64,000 nucleotides of DNA from Corynebacterium sp. ACRPO (GCF_022347205.1 NZ_JAKRNE010000003.1:1-64000), one strand, 5' to 3'. Numbered from the stretch's first letter, positions 18,218 to 28,558 are shown. The notes: a model not told the origin generated them from the sequence alone. Program-made: numbers and translations.

Positions 18218-20431
18218 ATGGCAAAGATTACGTGGACCCGTACCGATGAGGCGCCGCTGCTGGCGACCTACTCCCTCAAGCCCATCGTGGAGGCCTTCGC
18301 TTCCACCGCTGGCATCGACGTGGAAACCCGCGATATCTCGCTGGCCGCCCGCATCGCCGCGCAGTTCCCGGAGCGCCTGACCGAGGAGCAGAAGGTCGAA
18401 GACGCCCTGGCCGAGCTGGGCAAGATGGCCAAGACCCCGGAAGCAAATATCATCAAGCTGCCGAATATTTCCGCTTCCCTGGTGCAGCTGAAGAAGGCCA
18501 TCGCCGAGCTGCAGGCCGCAGGTTACGATCTGCCTGATTACCCGGATAATCCTTCCACCGAGGAAGAAAAGGACATCGCCGCCCGCTACGACTCCGTCAA
18601 GGGCTCCGCTGTTAACCCGGTGCTGCGCGAGGGCAATTCCGACCGCCGCGCACCGGAGGCCGTGAAGAACTTTGTGAAGAAGCACCCGCACCGCATGGGC
18701 GAGTGGTCCAAGGACTCCAAGACCAACGTTGCCACCATGGCGGACAACGACTTCCGCCACAATGAGAAGTCCGTCATTCTGGAAAACGAGGACACCCTGT
18801 CCATCGTCCTCAAGACCGCCGATGGCGAGCAGACCCTGCTGCCGGAGCTTCCGGTTCTCAAGGGTGAGGTCATCGACGGCACCTTCATGTCCGCCAAGGC
18901 CCTGGATGAGTTCCTCCTCGCACAGGTCAAGCGCGCCAAGGAAGAGGGCGTGCTCTTCTCCACCCACCTGAAGGCCACCATGATGAAGGTCTCTGACCCC
19001 ATCCTCTTCGGCCACGTCGTCCGCGCCTTCTTCGCCGATGTTTATGACAAGTACGGCGAGGAGCTGCTGGCTGCCGGCCTCAACGGCGAGAACGGCCTGG
19101 GTGCTATCTACGAGGGCTTGAAGAACCTGGACAAGGGCGAAGAAATCAAGGCTGCTTTCGACGCCGCGCTTTCCGACGGCCCCGACCTCGCCATGGTCAA
19201 CTCCCACAAGGGCATCACCAACCTGCACGTGCCTTCTGACGTCATTATTGACGCCTCCATGCCTGCCATGATCCGCACCTCTGGCCACATGTGGAATAAG
19301 AACGACGAGGAGCAGGACACCCTCGCCGTTATCCCGGATTCCTCCTACGCCGGCGTTTACCAGGCCGTTATCGAGGATTGCAAGGAAAACGGCGCCTTCG
19401 ACCCGACCACCATGGGTACCGTGCCGAACGTTGGCCTCATGGCGCAGAAGGCCGAGGAGTACGGCTCCCACAACAAGACCTTCAAGATCCCGGCTGCGGG
19501 CACCGTTGAGGTTCGCAACTCCCAGGGCGAGGTTCTCATCTCCCACGACGTGGAGGAAGGCGATATCTGGCGCGCCTGCCAGACCAAGGACGCCCCGATC
19601 CAGGACTGGGTCAAGCTCGCCGTCAACCGCGCTCGCCTGTCCGGCATGAAGACCATCTTCTGGCTCGACCCAGAGCGCGGCCACGACCGCAACATCAAGT
19701 CCTTGGTGGAGAAGTACCTTAAGGACCACGACACCGAGGGCCTGGATATCTCCATCGAGGATCCGGTCACCGCTACCAAGACCTCCATCGAGCGCATCCG
19801 CCGCGGCGAGGACACCATCTCCGTGACCGGCAACGTGCTGCGTGACTACAACACGGACCTCTTCCCCATCCTCGAGCTGGGTACCTCCGCCAAGATGCTG
19901 TCTGTGGTTCCGCTCATGGCTGGCGGCGGCCTCTTCGAGACCGGTGCGGGCGGCTCCGCCCCGAAGCACGTCCAGCAGGTAGAGGAAGAAAACCACCTGC
20001 GCTGGGATTCCCTCGGCGAGTTCCTGGCGCTGGCCGAGTCCTTCCGCCACGAGAAGCAGACCAACGGCAACGAGAAGGCCGGCGTCCTGGCCGCCACCCT
20101 GGACAAGGCCACCGAGCGCCTGCTCAATGAGGGCAAGTCCCCGTCCCGCAAGGCTGGCGAAATCGACAACCGCGGTTCCCACTTCTTCCTGGCCACCTTC
20201 TGGGCCGAGGAGCTGGCTAACCAGACCGACGATGCCGATCTCGCCGCTGCGTTCAAAGACGTGGCTTCCCAGCTGTCCTCCCAGGCAGACGAGATTGCCC
20301 AGGCGCTTGTCGACGCCCAGGGCAACCCCGCCGACCTCGGCGGCTACTACTGGCCAAATGACGAGAAGACCTCTGCCGTCATGCGCCCAGTTGCTCAGTT
20401 CAACGAGATCATCGACGGCCTGAAGAAGTAA
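18218..20431 (+). CDS. icd: NADP-dependent isocitrate dehydrogenase, monomeric type
   Basis: This TCA-cycle enzyme oxidises isocitrate to 2-oxoglutarate with NADP. The 737-aa length is characteristic of the monomeric class found in Corynebacterium, unlike the 400-aa dimeric form. Typical segments include [17 protein letters not shown] central regions, [25 protein letters not shown] and [12 protein letters not shown]. The ATG at 18218 has TTAGGAGAATC directly upstream and homology begins at MAKITW; the upstream TTG at 18185 is rejected. Codon use is strongly biased to C-ending codons, as expected for a highly expressed gene. A bidirectional terminator follows. Confidence 0.97.
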   Translation: MAKITWTRTDEAPLLATYSLKPIVEAFASTAGIDVETRDISLAARIAAQFPERLTEEQKVEDALAELGKMAKTPEANIIKLPNISASLVQLKKAIAELQAAGYDLPDYPDNPSTEEEKDIAARYDSVKGSAVNPVLREGNSDRRAPEAVKNFVKKHPHRMGEWSKDSKTNVATMADNDFRHNEKSVILENEDTLSIVLKTADGEQTLLPELPVLKGEVIDGTFMSAKALDEFLLAQVKRAKEEGVLFSTHLKATMMKVSDPILFGHVVRAFFADVYDKYGEELLAAGLNGENGLGAIYEGLKNLDKGEEIKAAFDAALSDGPDLAMVNSHKGITNLHVPSDVIIDASMPAMIRTSGHMWNKNDEEQDTLAVIPDSSYAGVYQAVIEDCKENGAFDPTTMGTVPNVGLMAQKAEEYGSHNKTFKIPAAGTVEVRNSQGEVLISHDVEEGDIWRACQTKDAPIQDWVKLAVNRARLSGMKTIFWLDPERGHDRNIKSLVEKYLKDHDTEGLDISIEDPVTATKTSIERIRRGEDTISVTGNVLRDYNTDLFPILELGTSAKMLSVVPLMAGGGLFETGAGGSAPKHVQQVEEENHLRWDSLGEFLALAESFRHEKQTNGNEKAGVLAATLDKATERLLNEGKSPSRKAGEIDNRGSHFFLATFWAEELANQTDDADLAAAFKDVASQLSSQADEIAQALVDAQGNPADLGGYYWPNDEKTSAVMRPVAQFNEIIDGLKK

Positions 20432-20444
20432 TTCTTCCTAGGCA

Positions 20445-20488
20445 AAAGCCGCCCCGCAGCGTTTATTGATTCGCTGCGGGGCGGCTTT
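20445..20488. terminator. bidirectional terminator between icd and pdxT
   Basis: A 16-bp perfect inverted repeat, AAAGCCGCCCCGCAGC at 20445-20460 and its complement at 20473-20488, has A-runs before and T-runs after it, serving both converging genes. Confidence 0.9.
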
Positions 20489-20503
20489 GGTGTATCTGCA
20501 TGC

Positions 20504-21094
20504 TTAGAAGCTGTCGAGCCAGGCGGCGTGCACGCGGGCGTCGCCATTTTCTTCTGGGTGGAAGCTCAGCGCCGTTACGCGGCCCTGGCGCACGCCGACC
20601 ACCGCGTCGCCGTCCTCGCCCGGCACCGTCGCGATGACCTCGACGCCCTCGCCCACGCGGGTGACCAGCGGGGCACGAATGAAACTCGCCTCAATGTCGA
20701 GCGTTTCCTCGCCCGCCGTCACCGGAACCGTGCGCTCTTCGGAAAAGCGCTGGTTGCCAAAGGCATTGCGGCGTACAGTCACGTCCAATAGCCACAGGGT
20801 TTGCTGCCCCGGCGCGGGGTTTTCGAGCTCGCGGGCGCAATAGATAAGCCCCGCGCAGGTCGCGAGCACCGGCATTCCTGCGGCCGCGGCGTCGCGCAGC
20901 GGCGCGGCCAGCCCGAAGCTACGCGCCAGCTTGTCGATAACACTCGACTCGCCGCCCGGGATCACCAGCCCGTCGAGCCCGTCCAGGTCGCGCGGCACCC
21001 GCACCCGACGCGTAGCAACACCGAGCACGTCCAGAATGCGCAGGTGCTCCTCGACGCCGCCCTGCAGCGCCAGCACCCCGACGGTGGCTACCAT
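20504..21094 (-). CDS. pdxT: pyridoxal 5'-phosphate synthase glutaminase subunit
   Basis: PdxT hydrolyses glutamine and channels ammonia to PdxS for de novo vitamin B6 synthesis. The 196-aa class I glutaminase shows [13 protein letters not shown] at the N-terminus, the [10 protein letters not shown] segment, the nucleophile in [10 protein letters not shown] (Cys about 79) and the C-terminal SFHPEE His-Glu pair. It overlaps the end of pdxS by 7 bases, so it is translationally coupled. Confidence 0.95.
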   Translation of the reverse strand: MVATVGVLALQGGVEEHLRILDVLGVATRRVRVPRDLDGLDGLVIPGGESSVIDKLARSFGLAAPLRDAAAAGMPVLATCAGLIYCARELENPAPGQQTLWLLDVTVRRNAFGNQRFSEERTVPVTAGEETLDIEASFIRAPLVTRVGEGVEVIATVPGEDGDAVVGVRQGRVTALSFHPEENGDARVHAAWLDSF

Positions 21095-21999
21095 CCGCGC
21101 TCGGCCAGGCGGTGCGGTGCAGGCACGTCGTTGACGTTGATGCCCACCATGGCCTCGCCCAGGCCGCGGGAAAGCTTGGCGAGTTCTGCGGGGTCGTCGT
21201 AAAGCGTGGCAGCCTTCACGATGGCTTCCGCGCGCGCTGCTGGATTGCCGGACTTGAAGATGCCGGAGCCGACGAAGACGCCTTCGGCGCCCATCTGGCG
21301 GACAAGGGCGGCGTCGGCAGGCGTGGCCACGCCACCGGCAACGAAGAGCACAACCGGAAGCTTGCCGGTCTCCGCAACCTCTGCAACCAGGTCGTACGGT
21401 GCCTGGAGCTCCTTGGCCGCGACATAGAGCTCGTCTCGGTCCAGGTGGCGCAGGCGGGCAATCTCGGCCTTAATGGTGCGCAGGTGCTTCACGGCCTCGG
21501 AGACGTCGCCGGTGCCGGCCTCGCCCTTGGAGCGAATCATGGCCGCGCCCTCGGTGATGCGGCGCAACGCCTCACCCAGGTTGGTTGCACCGCACACGAA
21601 CGGCACATCGAAGTCCCACTTATTGATGTGGTTGACGTAATCGGCCGGGCTGAGCACCTCGGACTCATCAATGAAGTCCACACCCAGCTCGCCCAGGATC
21701 TGCGCCTCTACAAAGTGGCCGATGCGGGCCTTGGCCATGACCGGGATATCCACGGCCTCGACGATGCCCTCGATAAGCTCCGGGTCAGACATGCGGGCCA
21801 CGCCGCCTTGCGCGCGGATATCGGCTGGCACGCGCTCCAGCGCCATCACGGCCGACGCTCCCGCATCTTCCGCAATGCGCGCCTGCTCCGGCGTGACGAC
21901 GTCCATGATGACGCCGCCCTTCAACATATCGGCCAACCCTCGCTTCACGCGCGTGGTAGCGCGTCCTTGTTCATTTACCTGTTCAGTCATAGGTGCCAT
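21088..21999 (-). CDS. pdxS: pyridoxal 5'-phosphate synthase lyase subunit
   Basis: PdxS condenses ribose 5-phosphate, glyceraldehyde 3-phosphate and ammonia into PLP. The about 303-aa TIM barrel contains [20 protein letters not shown], the [10 protein letters not shown] lysine segment, GEAGTGDV and [14 protein letters not shown] phosphate-binding motifs. The start is uncertain among ATGs at 22011, 21999 and 21990 because no strong ribosome-binding sequence is present; 21999 is used here. It is divergent from pdxR across a short shared control region. Confidence 0.95.
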   Translation of the reverse strand: MAPMTEQVNEQGRATTRVKRGLADMLKGGVIMDVVTPEQARIAEDAGASAVMALERVPADIRAQGGVARMSDPELIEGIVEAVDIPVMAKARIGHFVEAQILGELGVDFIDESEVLSPADYVNHINKWDFDVPFVCGATNLGEALRRITEGAAMIRSKGEAGTGDVSEAVKHLRTIKAEIARLRHLDRDELYVAAKELQAPYDLVAEVAETGKLPVVLFVAGGVATPADAALVRQMGAEGVFVGSGIFKSGNPAARAEAIVKAATLYDDPAELAKLSRGLGEAMVGINVNDVPAPHRLAERGW

Positions 22000-22042
22000 A
22001 GTGGCCCACATAATTGGTACAAGACAAGAGCCATTTTCAGCG

Positions 22043-22060
22043 TGTTGGATTAGACCACTT
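22043..22060 (-). promoter_or_regulatory. probable PdxR operator between pdxS and pdxR
   Basis: Read on the minus strand the site is AAGTGGTCTAATCC, which fits my recollection of the C. glutamicum PdxR motif (AAAGTGGW, optional T, AA). It abuts the pdxR -10 hexamer TATGAT (22060-22065), so bound PdxR could block its own gene while acting on pdxST. Confidence 0.6.
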
Positions 22061-22071
22061 ATGATGGGCCC

Positions 22072-23376
22072 GTGCCCCTTCGCCTCGATCCCTCTGATAC
22101 GCGGCCGCTGCCCGTGCAAATCGCCGCCGCCTTGCGTGCCCAGGTCGCCGCCGGCGTCCTCCTGCCCGGCGAGCGCGTTCCTTCGACCCGCCACCTGGCT
22201 TCGCAGCTCGGCATTTCCCGAGGCAGCGTGGTCACCGCCTACGACCAACTCACGGCCGAGGGCTACCTCACCGCCGCGGTTGGCTCCGGCACCGTCATCA
22301 ACCCACTGCTCCCCCACGCGCGTGCCCCACGGCCGGAGCCAGCCCCCGAACCGGCCGCTGAGCCCGAACTGGTGTCGCTGACACCCGGCCTGCCCGACAC
22401 CGCCGGCATCCTCACCCCTGAATGGAGGGCCGCGTGGCGTGCGGCGGCCGTCGACCCCTCCGGCGATCTGCCCCGCGAGGTCGCCGCGCACCTGCGCCAC
22501 ATGCGCGGGCTCACCGTGGACCCAGCCTGCGTGCTGATCACGGCCGGCGCCCGCGACGGCCTCTCCGTTCTCCTGCGCTCCCTCAGCCGCCACCTGCGTG
22601 TGGGCGTGGAATCCCCCGGCTACCCCAGCCTTCGCCGCGTACCCCAGGCTCTCGGCCACACGTTGGTGGAAATCCCCACCGACCCCGACGGCGTCACCGT
22701 GCCTGCGGCCGATCTCGACGCCCTCATCGTCACCCCCAGCCACCAATACCCCTACGGCGGCTCGCTGCCCGCAGCCCGGCGCGCCGAACTCGTCGAATGG
22801 GCCCGCGCACACGACGCCCTCCTCATCGAGGACGACTTCGACTCCGAACTGCGCTACGTCGGCCAGCCACTGCCCGCCCTAGCCGCGCTCGCCCCGGAAC
22901 ACACCGTGCTGCTGGGTACCTTCTCCTCGGTCATCTCCCCCTCGATTGCCTGCGGCTACCTCGTCGTTCCACCGCGCCTGCGCCCGGCCGTTGACCGCGT
23001 ACGCGATATCTTCGGCCAACCCGTCGGTGCCATTCCCCAGGCCGCGCTCGCCCACTACCTTGCCAGCGGCGCTTTACGGCGCCACACCGGCCGCATGCGC
23101 CGCACCTATAAACGCCGCCGCAACCTAGTGGCCGAAACGCTCGGCACCATCGAAGGCGCACAACTCCTCCCCATCCACGGTGGCCTCCACGCGGTATTGC
23201 TGTGCGACCCGGCTGTGGTCCCCCGCGCCGCCGCCCGCGGCATTAAGCTCACCCCGCTGCGCGACTATTGGGGCGGCGCCGACGCCGAAGACGGCGTCGT
23301 CCTCGGCTTCGGCCACCTCAGCGACTCCGAGCTGCGCACGAGCCTCACCGCGGTCGCGGCCGCATTAGGCGAGTGA
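22072..23376 (+). CDS. pdxR: MocR-family (GntR-HTH/aminotransferase) regulator of pdxST
   Basis: PdxR activates pdxST when PLP is scarce and represses itself. The 434-aa protein has a GntR-type winged helix at 1-75 ([20 protein letters not shown]) fused to a fold-type I aminotransferase-like domain; the PLP-lysine region is altered to [20 protein letters not shown], where the expected lysine appears to be missing, and VEDDFD-type [11 protein letters not shown] is kept. The GTG at 22072 lies 6 bases after TATGAT, predicting a leaderless mRNA. The protein is rich in Arg/Pro codons with very high GC. Divergent position from pdxS supports the assignment. Confidence 0.92.
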   Translation: MPLRLDPSDTRPLPVQIAAALRAQVAAGVLLPGERVPSTRHLASQLGISRGSVVTAYDQLTAEGYLTAAVGSGTVINPLLPHARAPRPEPAPEPAAEPELVSLTPGLPDTAGILTPEWRAAWRAAAVDPSGDLPREVAAHLRHMRGLTVDPACVLITAGARDGLSVLLRSLSRHLRVGVESPGYPSLRRVPQALGHTLVEIPTDPDGVTVPAADLDALIVTPSHQYPYGGSLPAARRAELVEWARAHDALLIEDDFDSELRYVGQPLPALAALAPEHTVLLGTFSSVISPSIACGYLVVPPRLRPAVDRVRDIFGQPVGAIPQAALAHYLASGALRRHTGRMRRTYKRRRNLVAETLGTIEGAQLLPIHGGLHAVLLCDPAVVPRAAARGIKLTPLRDYWGGADAEDGVVLGFGHLSDSELRTSLTAVAAALGE

Positions 23377-23413
23377 TACCGTAGCCCCAAAGACCATAAA
23401 AGAAAGGTGATAA

Positions 23414-23575
23414 ATGTCCCTCGGCCCGCTTGAATTTCTACTCATACTCATTCCTTTCCTCATCCTCGCCGGAATCATCGCCATCGTGGTCAAGCTCGTG
23501 CGCAATAGCAACGAAACTCGTGCAAACACCCGCCGCATTGCCGATCAGCTCGAGGAACAAAATCACCACCCGTAG
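23414..23575 (+). CDS. single-span membrane protein, 53 aa
   Basis: ATG at 23414 is preceded by AGAAAGGTGATAA, an excellent ribosome-binding sequence. The product starts MSLGPLEFLLILIPFLILAG, giving one membrane span at about 6-28. A polar tail of about 25 residues follows (RNSNETRANTRRIADQLEEQ), likely helical and cytoplasmic. No family recognised. It lies 37 bases after pdxR on the same strand and may be cotranscribed. Confidence 0.6.
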   Translation: MSLGPLEFLLILIPFLILAGIIAIVVKLVRNSNETRANTRRIADQLEEQNHHP

Positions 23576-23654
23576 AAACTCTTAGCCACGAGGCCACGTG
23601 CGCTGCCGCGAAAGCCCCGCCGTGCGCCTTCCGACGCCCACATAAAACTCGAGA

Positions 23655-23670
23655 CTGACCGCTTAGTCTA
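23655..23670 (+). promoter_or_regulatory. McbR-like operator, distal, upstream of metY
   Basis: CTGAC-CGCTTA-GTCTA resembles the McbR consensus TAGAC-N6-GTCTA with one perfect half. The 13-mer ACCGCTTAGTCTA recurs nearly exactly at 23723-23735. Confidence 0.5.
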
Positions 23671-23719
23671 TTTTTATTCTCGCTCCTGCCAGCAGGTTTC
23701 ACTAAACCCGCTCGCAAGA

Positions 23720-23735
23720 CATACCGCTTGGTCTA
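23720..23735 (+). promoter_or_regulatory. McbR-like operator, proximal, overlapping metY promoter
   Basis: CATAC-CGCTTG-GTCTA has one perfect GTCTA half and overlaps the putative -10 TAGTCT (23734-23739) of metY, so binding would occlude RNA polymerase. Confidence 0.5.
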
Positions 23736-23747
23736 GTCTTGCCAAGC

Positions 23748-25064
23748 ATGACGACGAAATACGATAACTCCAATTCCGACTGGTCCTTCGCTACCCGCTC
23801 CGTACACGCGGGCCAAAACCTCGATGGGCACCACAATGCCCGCAACGTGCCGATTTACCAGACCACCTCCTACGTCTTTAACGACGCCGAGCACGCGGCC
23901 AACCGCTTCAATCTTTCCGACGCCGGCCCCATCTACACCCGCCTGACCAACCCCACCCAGGACGCGCTGGAAGAGCGCCTCGCTTCCCTCGAGGGCGGCG
24001 TCGCGGCCGTCGCCTTCGCTTCGGGACAAGCTGCCGAAACCGCGGCCATTTTGAACCTCGCCTCGGCCGGCGACCACATCGTGACCTCCCCGCGCCTCTA
24101 CGGCGGCACCTCCACCCTCTTTACCGTCACGCTCAAGCGCCTAGGCATCGACGTCACCCTCGTCGAGGACCCGGACGACCCGCAGTCCTGGCAGGACGCC
24201 GTCCAGCCAAATACCAAGGCCTTCTACGGCGAGACCTTTGGCAACCCCGTGGCCGATGTCCTCGATATCCCGGCCATAGCCGAGGTCGCCCACAACAACC
24301 AGGTCCCGCTCATCGTGGATAACACCATCGCCACCGCCGCCCTCGCCCGGCCGCTGGACCTCGGCGCGGACATCGTCGTGGTGTCCACCACCAAGTTCTA
24401 CACCGGAAATGGCTCGGCCATCGGCGGCGCGATTATCGACGGCGGCTCCTTCGACTGGACCGTCACCCGCAACGGCGAGCCCGTATTCCCCTACTTCGTC
24501 ACCCCGGATGAGGCCTACCACGGCCTGAAGTACGCCGATCTCGGAGCCCCAGCCTTCGCGCTCAAGGCCCGCGCCGGCCTGCTGCGCGATACCGGCGCCG
24601 CCATCTCCCCCTTCAACGCCTGGCTGACGCTGAATGGAATCGAGACGGTGGGGCTGCGCGTCGAAAAGCACAATGCCAATGCCCAGGCCGTTGCCGAGTA
24701 CCTGGAAGGCCACGCCAAGGTCACCAAGGTCAACTACGCCGGCCTGGATTCCTCGCCGTATAAGGCCACCAAGGAAAAGCTCGGCTACGCCTACACCGGC
24801 TCCGTGCTCTCTTTCGACATCGACGGCGGCCGCGAGGAAGCCTGGGCGTTTATCGACGCCCTCAAGCTCCACTCCAACCTCGCCAATATCGGCGATACCC
24901 GCTCCCTGGCCGTGCACCCGGCAACCACCACGCACTCCCAGTCCGACGAGTCTGCGCTTGCCGCGGCCGGCATCACCCAGTCCACCATCCGCCTATCCGT
25001 GGGCATCGAGCACATCGATGACATCATCGCGGACCTCGAGCTAGGCTTTAACGCACTGGCATGA
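23748..25064 (+). CDS. metY: O-acetylhomoserine sulfhydrylase
   Basis: MetY makes homocysteine directly from O-acetylhomoserine and sulfide (438 aa, PLP enzyme of the Cys/Met metabolism family). Visible features are the NPTQDALEERLASLEGG substrate loop, ASGQAAETAAI, and the PLP-lysine segment VVVSTTKFYTGNGSAIGG (Lys about 209). Start is the ATG at 23748 (MTTKYDNSN); a TTG nine bases upstream is less likely. The -10 TAGTCT ends about 8 bases before the ATG, so the mRNA is nearly leaderless. It forms an operon with metX (4-base overlap) behind two McbR-like sites. Confidence 0.95.
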   Translation: MTTKYDNSNSDWSFATRSVHAGQNLDGHHNARNVPIYQTTSYVFNDAEHAANRFNLSDAGPIYTRLTNPTQDALEERLASLEGGVAAVAFASGQAAETAAILNLASAGDHIVTSPRLYGGTSTLFTVTLKRLGIDVTLVEDPDDPQSWQDAVQPNTKAFYGETFGNPVADVLDIPAIAEVAHNNQVPLIVDNTIATAALARPLDLGADIVVVSTTKFYTGNGSAIGGAIIDGGSFDWTVTRNGEPVFPYFVTPDEAYHGLKYADLGAPAFALKARAGLLRDTGAAISPFNAWLTLNGIETVGLRVEKHNANAQAVAEYLEGHAKVTKVNYAGLDSSPYKATKEKLGYAYTGSVLSFDIDGGREEAWAFIDALKLHSNLANIGDTRSLAVHPATTTHSQSDESALAAAGITQSTIRLSVGIEHIDDIIADLELGFNALA

Positions 25065-26179
25065 AGCTAGTTAGCATCGGCGACTTTCACACCGAAGCCG
25101 GCGCCACGCTTGCCGACGCCCACATTGCCTACCACCGCTTCGGCCACCTCCTTGGCGATCCCCACGGCCGCAATAATGTCATTGTGGTTGAACACGCCCT
25201 GACCGGTGACTCGAATGTGGCCGAGTGGTGGGCCGATCTGGTCGGCCCCGGCAAGGCGCTAGATACGACGAAGTGGTGCATTATCGCCACCAACGCACTG
25301 GGCGGCTGCGGCGGCTCCACCGGCCCCGCCTCCCCGCACCCAGACGACGGCCGCGCCTGGGGCTCGCGCTTCCCCGCGCTTTCGGTGCGCGACCTCGTTG
25401 CGGCCGAGCGCGCCGCGCTCCGCGAGCTCGGCATTACCCACGTCCACGCCATCATTGGCGGCTCGATGGGTGGCGCACGCACGCTGGAATGGACACTGAT
25501 GCACCCCGAGGCCGTTGATGCGGCTTGCGTCATTGCCGTATCGGCCCGCGCTTCCGCCTGGCAGATTGGCATCCAGTCGGCGCAAATCGCGGCCATCGAG
25601 CAGGATTCCTTCTGGCACGGCGGCGATTACTACGCCTCCGCCCAGCGCCCGCGCGAGGGGCTGGCGGCCGCGCGTCGCATTGCACACCTGACGTATCGCG
25701 GCGAGCAAGAAATCGACGAGCGCTTCGGCGTCCAAGCCCAGGCCGGCGAGAACCCGCTCGGGCCCTACCGCCGCCGCAATGAGCGCTTTGCCGTCAACTC
25801 CTACCTGGACTATCAGGGCATCAAGCTGGCCGATCGCTTTGACGCCGGCTCCTACGTCACCCTCACCGAGGCGCTCAACCGCCACGATATCGGCCGCGGC
25901 CGCGGCGGCCTCAACCGCGCGCTGGGCTCATCGGAGGTGCCGACCATGGTCGTCGGCGTGGACACGGATATCTTGTACCCGTATCACCAGCAAGAACACA
26001 TCTCGCGCAACCTCGGCAACCTGCTGGCAATGGCGAAGGTTGTCTCCCCGGTAGGACACGACGCCTTCCTCACCGAGTCACGCCAGATGGATCGCATCCT
26101 CCGAAACTTCCTCACGCTTTCCCAACCGGACCCGAGCATCGATTCTGCGACAGGCGATCCCACCGAGTACTCGATTTAA
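25061..26179 (+). CDS. metX: homoserine O-acetyltransferase
   Basis: MetX acetylates homoserine with acetyl-CoA, supplying MetY. The 372-aa alpha/beta-hydrolase-fold enzyme shows the nucleophile elbow IIGGSMGGARTLEW (Ser about 137), NALGGCGGSTGPASPHP and the C-terminal SPVGHDAFL with the catalytic His. The actual acyl donor (acetyl versus succinyl) is inferred from the genus and the MetY partner. ATGA overlap with metY couples translation. Confidence 0.95.
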   Translation: MKLVSIGDFHTEAGATLADAHIAYHRFGHLLGDPHGRNNVIVVEHALTGDSNVAEWWADLVGPGKALDTTKWCIIATNALGGCGGSTGPASPHPDDGRAWGSRFPALSVRDLVAAERAALRELGITHVHAIIGGSMGGARTLEWTLMHPEAVDAACVIAVSARASAWQIGIQSAQIAAIEQDSFWHGGDYYASAQRPREGLAAARRIAHLTYRGEQEIDERFGVQAQAGENPLGPYRRRNERFAVNSYLDYQGIKLADRFDAGSYVTLTEALNRHDIGRGRGGLNRALGSSEVPTMVVGVDTDILYPYHQQEHISRNLGNLLAMAKVVSPVGHDAFLTESRQMDRILRNFLTLSQPDPSIDSATGDPTEYSI

Positions 26180-26291
26180 AGGCTAGCTGCATCTGCGATC
26201 GCCAAAACCGCGCAGCGCGCACTAGCTATAAGCGGTGCGGCACGCTGCGCTGGTCCTATGGCCAGTCGTGGCGAGCAGAGACGGGACGGGA

Positions 26292-27272
26292 TCAGCCGTC
26301 TTCGGGCGGTGTGGCCCAGGGCGGGCGCCAGACAATACCTTCGCCGGGGCGACGCTCGAGCCGGCCGCGGCGCGGCGGCGCATTGGGGTCATCATCATTG
26401 ACTCCGTTGTGATATTTGCAGGCCATGGTGAGGTTCTCAGGATTCGTGTCCCCGCCGAGCAGCCACGGGGTGAGGTGGTGGACCTGGCATTCATCCGCTG
26501 GCGTATGGCAGTCGGGCCACGGGCACACTGGATTTTCCGCCATCGCCATCTGGCGTTGCTTCCATGTAGCCCGGCGCCGCGATTGATAGAGGTTTACGGG
26601 GCCGGTGACGGGGTGGATGAGGGTGATAAGGCCGACGTCGGAAAGCGCGCGGCGGGCAAGGTCCGCACCGGAGATTTGCGCGCCATTGGTCAGCTGCAGG
26701 GTGACGTCCTCGCCGTGGATGACCTTGACCATCTCATTAAGGGTGAGCACCACATTGGTGGTGATTGTGGAGGCGGCGGCACCCTGGGAAAAGACGCGGC
26801 GAGCATCGGCAACGGTGGAGACATGGTTATTAATCTCTGCCACCAGTTCGGACTCGGCGGTAATGGTCAACGTCCACAGGTCGTCGCGGCGGCGGGTCAG
26901 GCGCACGCCCTCAGAGCGCTTGGTGGTGCGCTCCTCGCGCACCAGGCGGCGGGCGCGCTTTTCAATCTCGCTGGTAGCCACACGCAGGGCGCAGAGTTCC
27001 TCGCGCAGCGCCCAGGCCGCACGCTGGGTTTTCATCTTCTGGGCGTAGTGCTCGATGATTTTTAGCGCGTCGAGCGGCAGCGTGGTGCGGCGGGCGGTGC
27101 GCTGCTTGGCGCGAAAGGAGGTGCGGCCGAAGTAGGTATCGGCAAGGCGGGCAAACTCGGCGGCTTCGCGGTCGCTAAAGCCCTTATCGACGAGCTCTTC
27201 TACCGACAGCCCAGCACACTCCTCGATGAGCACCATCGGGGAGTTCACGGCTGTCAGGTAGGTCGAAATCAT
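26292..27272 (-). CDS. HNH endonuclease-signature protein with DUF222-type N-terminus (paralogue 1)
   Basis: The 326-aa protein belongs to the actinobacterial DUF222/HNH (13E12-related) family. The C-terminus has an HNH site: two Cys-x-x-x-x-Cys ligands in CPWPDCHTP, the QVHHLTPWLLGGD histidine pair and TMACKYHNGVNDDDPN. Residues 1-200 are the helical family-specific domain. The biological role of the family is unknown. The frame extends to 27299, but MISTYLTAVN at 27272 matches the start of the second copy (MNALETYLTAL). The paralogue at 42811-43848 shares the C-terminal NDDDPNAPPRRGRLER tail and a similar upstream region with DnaA-box-like sequences. Confidence 0.85.
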   Translation of the reverse strand: MISTYLTAVNSPMVLIEECAGLSVEELVDKGFSDREAAEFARLADTYFGRTSFRAKQRTARRTTLPLDALKIIEHYAQKMKTQRAAWALREELCALRVATSEIEKRARRLVREERTTKRSEGVRLTRRRDDLWTLTITAESELVAEINNHVSTVADARRVFSQGAAASTITTNVVLTLNEMVKVIHGEDVTLQLTNGAQISGADLARRALSDVGLITLIHPVTGPVNLYQSRRRATWKQRQMAMAENPVCPWPDCHTPADECQVHHLTPWLLGGDTNPENLTMACKYHNGVNDDDPNAPPRRGRLERRPGEGIVWRPPWATPPEDG

Positions 27273-27326
27273 GGCCCTGAGCCTAAGTGGGCCGCGCAAC
27301 CCGACGCGCGGTGGCGGGCGCTGGCC

Positions 27327-27335
27327 TGTGGATAA
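27327..27335 (-). promoter_or_regulatory. DnaA-box-like 9-mer, proximal, upstream of HNH paralogue 1
   Basis: TTATCCACA on the minus strand, pointing toward the gene, 54 bases before its ATG. It is an exact match to the strong DnaA box; the flank GGCGG precedes it as it does at 42738-42746. Confidence 0.5.
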
Positions 27336-27389
27336 CCGCCGGAACTACACCTTTTAGGGCCGAGATGGGTGATGGTTCTACAAAAAGCC

Positions 27390-27398
27390 TGTGGACAA
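27390..27398 (-). promoter_or_regulatory. DnaA-box-like 9-mer, distal, upstream of HNH paralogue 1
   Basis: TTGTCCACA on the minus strand, the actinobacterial DnaA consensus, followed by GGCTTTTT. The corresponding distal box of paralogue 2 is followed by GCTTTTT. Confidence 0.5.
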
Positions 27399-27713
27399 CT
27401 AGCTGCCGAGCGAATCCACGGAGAAGGCCAGAAAGGCCATCGCGGCGCCCAGTAGGCCGGTAAAGCAGGCGTCGAAGCGGCGCGAGCGTACGGCCAGCAC
27501 GCCGACGCGGCGGGAATCGCAGGTAAGGCGAACCACGGTGAGCCACAGCAGAGCGAGGCCAAGGAGGAACGTGGCCCGGCGCCAGTACTCGAATGCCGCG
27601 TAGCCGCCAGAGACAACTACGCCCGCCACGAAGATGCCGATGGCCGCCCACTGCGCGGCGGGCGGCAGCGGGGAGGGCGCGAGGCCGGCGTCGTGCGGAT
27701 TGTCTAGATTCAC
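27399..27713 (-). CDS. DUF3017 membrane protein, 104 aa
   Basis: This small protein has about three hydrophobic segments (22-42, 48-63, 85-101) and an Arg-rich loop ([17 protein letters not shown]). The order folD then a DUF3017-type gene is conserved in actinobacteria, which supports the assignment. Function unknown. It overlaps the end of folD by 4 bases (ATGA), so it is the second gene of that unit. Confidence 0.8.
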   Translation of the reverse strand: MNLDNPHDAGLAPSPLPPAAQWAAIGIFVAGVVVSGGYAAFEYWRRATFLLGLALLWLTVVRLTCDSRRVGVLAVRSRRFDACFTGLLGAAMAFLAFSVDSLGS

Positions 27714-28558
27714 GCCAAATTTTCCGCGCGCTCGACGATATTGCGCACCAAGAAGGCGCGGGTCAGCGGGCCGACGCCGCCCGGGTTCGGCGAGACGAAT
27801 CCGGCCTTGTCCCAGCAGTCTGGGTGGATGTCGCCGGTGAGCTTGCCGTCGACGCGGGAGACTCCGACGTCGAGAAGCGCGGCACCTTCCTTAATCATGT
27901 CCGCGGTGAGCATGTGGGGCTGGCCGGCGGCGGCGATGACGATATCGGCCTCGCGGGTCTCGGCGGCCAGGTCCTTGGTGCCGGTGTGGCACAGGGTGAC
28001 GGTGGAGTTCTCGCTGCGGCGGGTAAGCATCAGGCCAATGGGACGACCCACGGTCACGCCGCGGCCGATGACCACGGTCTTGGCGCCGTCAAGCTCAACG
28101 CCGAAACGACGCAGCAGGTGCAGGCAGCCGTTCGGGGTGCAAGGCAGTGGCGCTTCCTCGTTGAGCACCAGCTTGCCCAGGTTGACGGGGTGCAGGCCGT
28201 CGGCGTCCTTTTCGGGGTCGATGCGCTCGAGGATGGCGTTTTCGTCTAGGTGCTTGGGCAACGGGAGCTGGACGATGTAGCCGGTGCAGGCGTCATCGGC
28301 GTTGAGCTCATCAATGACGGCCTCGAGTTCTTCCTGCGTAATATCGGCCGGCAAGTCCTTGCGGATGGAATTGATGCCGAGCTTTTCGCAGTCGCGGTGC
28401 TTCATCTTCACATAGGATTGGGAGCCTGGATCCTCGCCTACGAGGACAGTGGCGAGGCCGGGGGTAATCCCCTTCTCCTTCAGCGCGGACACGCGCTGGG
28501 CAAGGTCGGAAAAAATCTCGTCGCGGTACAGTGTGCCATCTAGTTTGGTAGCGCTCAT
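27710..28558 (-). CDS. folD: bifunctional methylenetetrahydrofolate dehydrogenase/cyclohydrolase
   Basis: FolD interconverts 5,10-methylene-THF and 10-formyl-THF, feeding purine and formyl-Met synthesis. The 282-aa protein carries [14 protein letters not shown] with the catalytic Lys, [10 protein letters not shown], and the NADP-binding [16 protein letters not shown]. The start is taken at MSATKLDG (28558); an in-frame ATG nine bases upstream is possible. The -10 TAGGAT lies close upstream and overlaps that of the divergent trmL, so both mRNAs may be leaderless. Confidence 0.93.
   Translation of the reverse strand: MSATKLDGTLYRDEIFSDLAQRVSALKEKGITPGLATVLVGEDPGSQSYVKMKHRDCEKLGINSIRKDLPADITQEELEAVIDELNADDACTGYIVQLPLPKHLDENAILERIDPEKDADGLHPVNLGKLVLNEEAPLPCTPNGCLHLLRRFGVELDGAKTVVIGRGVTVGRPIGLMLTRRSENSTVTLCHTGTKDLAAETREADIVIAAAGQPHMLTADMIKEGAALLDVGVSRVDGKLTGDIHPDCWDKAGFVSPNPGGVGPLTRAFLVRNIVERAENLA

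Noticed and set aside
18203..20182. 659-codon open frame on the minus strand opposite icd
   Set aside because: It is an antisense shadow of a highly biased GC-rich gene; composition is Gly/Val/Leu-rich without domains, and icd is certain.
22072..23376. Annotation as an aminotransferase
   Set aside because: The N-terminal GntR helix-turn-helix and divergent position from pdxS mark it as the MocR regulator PdxR.
26205..26250. Possible hairpin after metX (GCGCAGCG and CGCTGCGC)
   Set aside because: The arms are imperfect, the loop is long and no T-tract follows, so it is not listed as a terminator.
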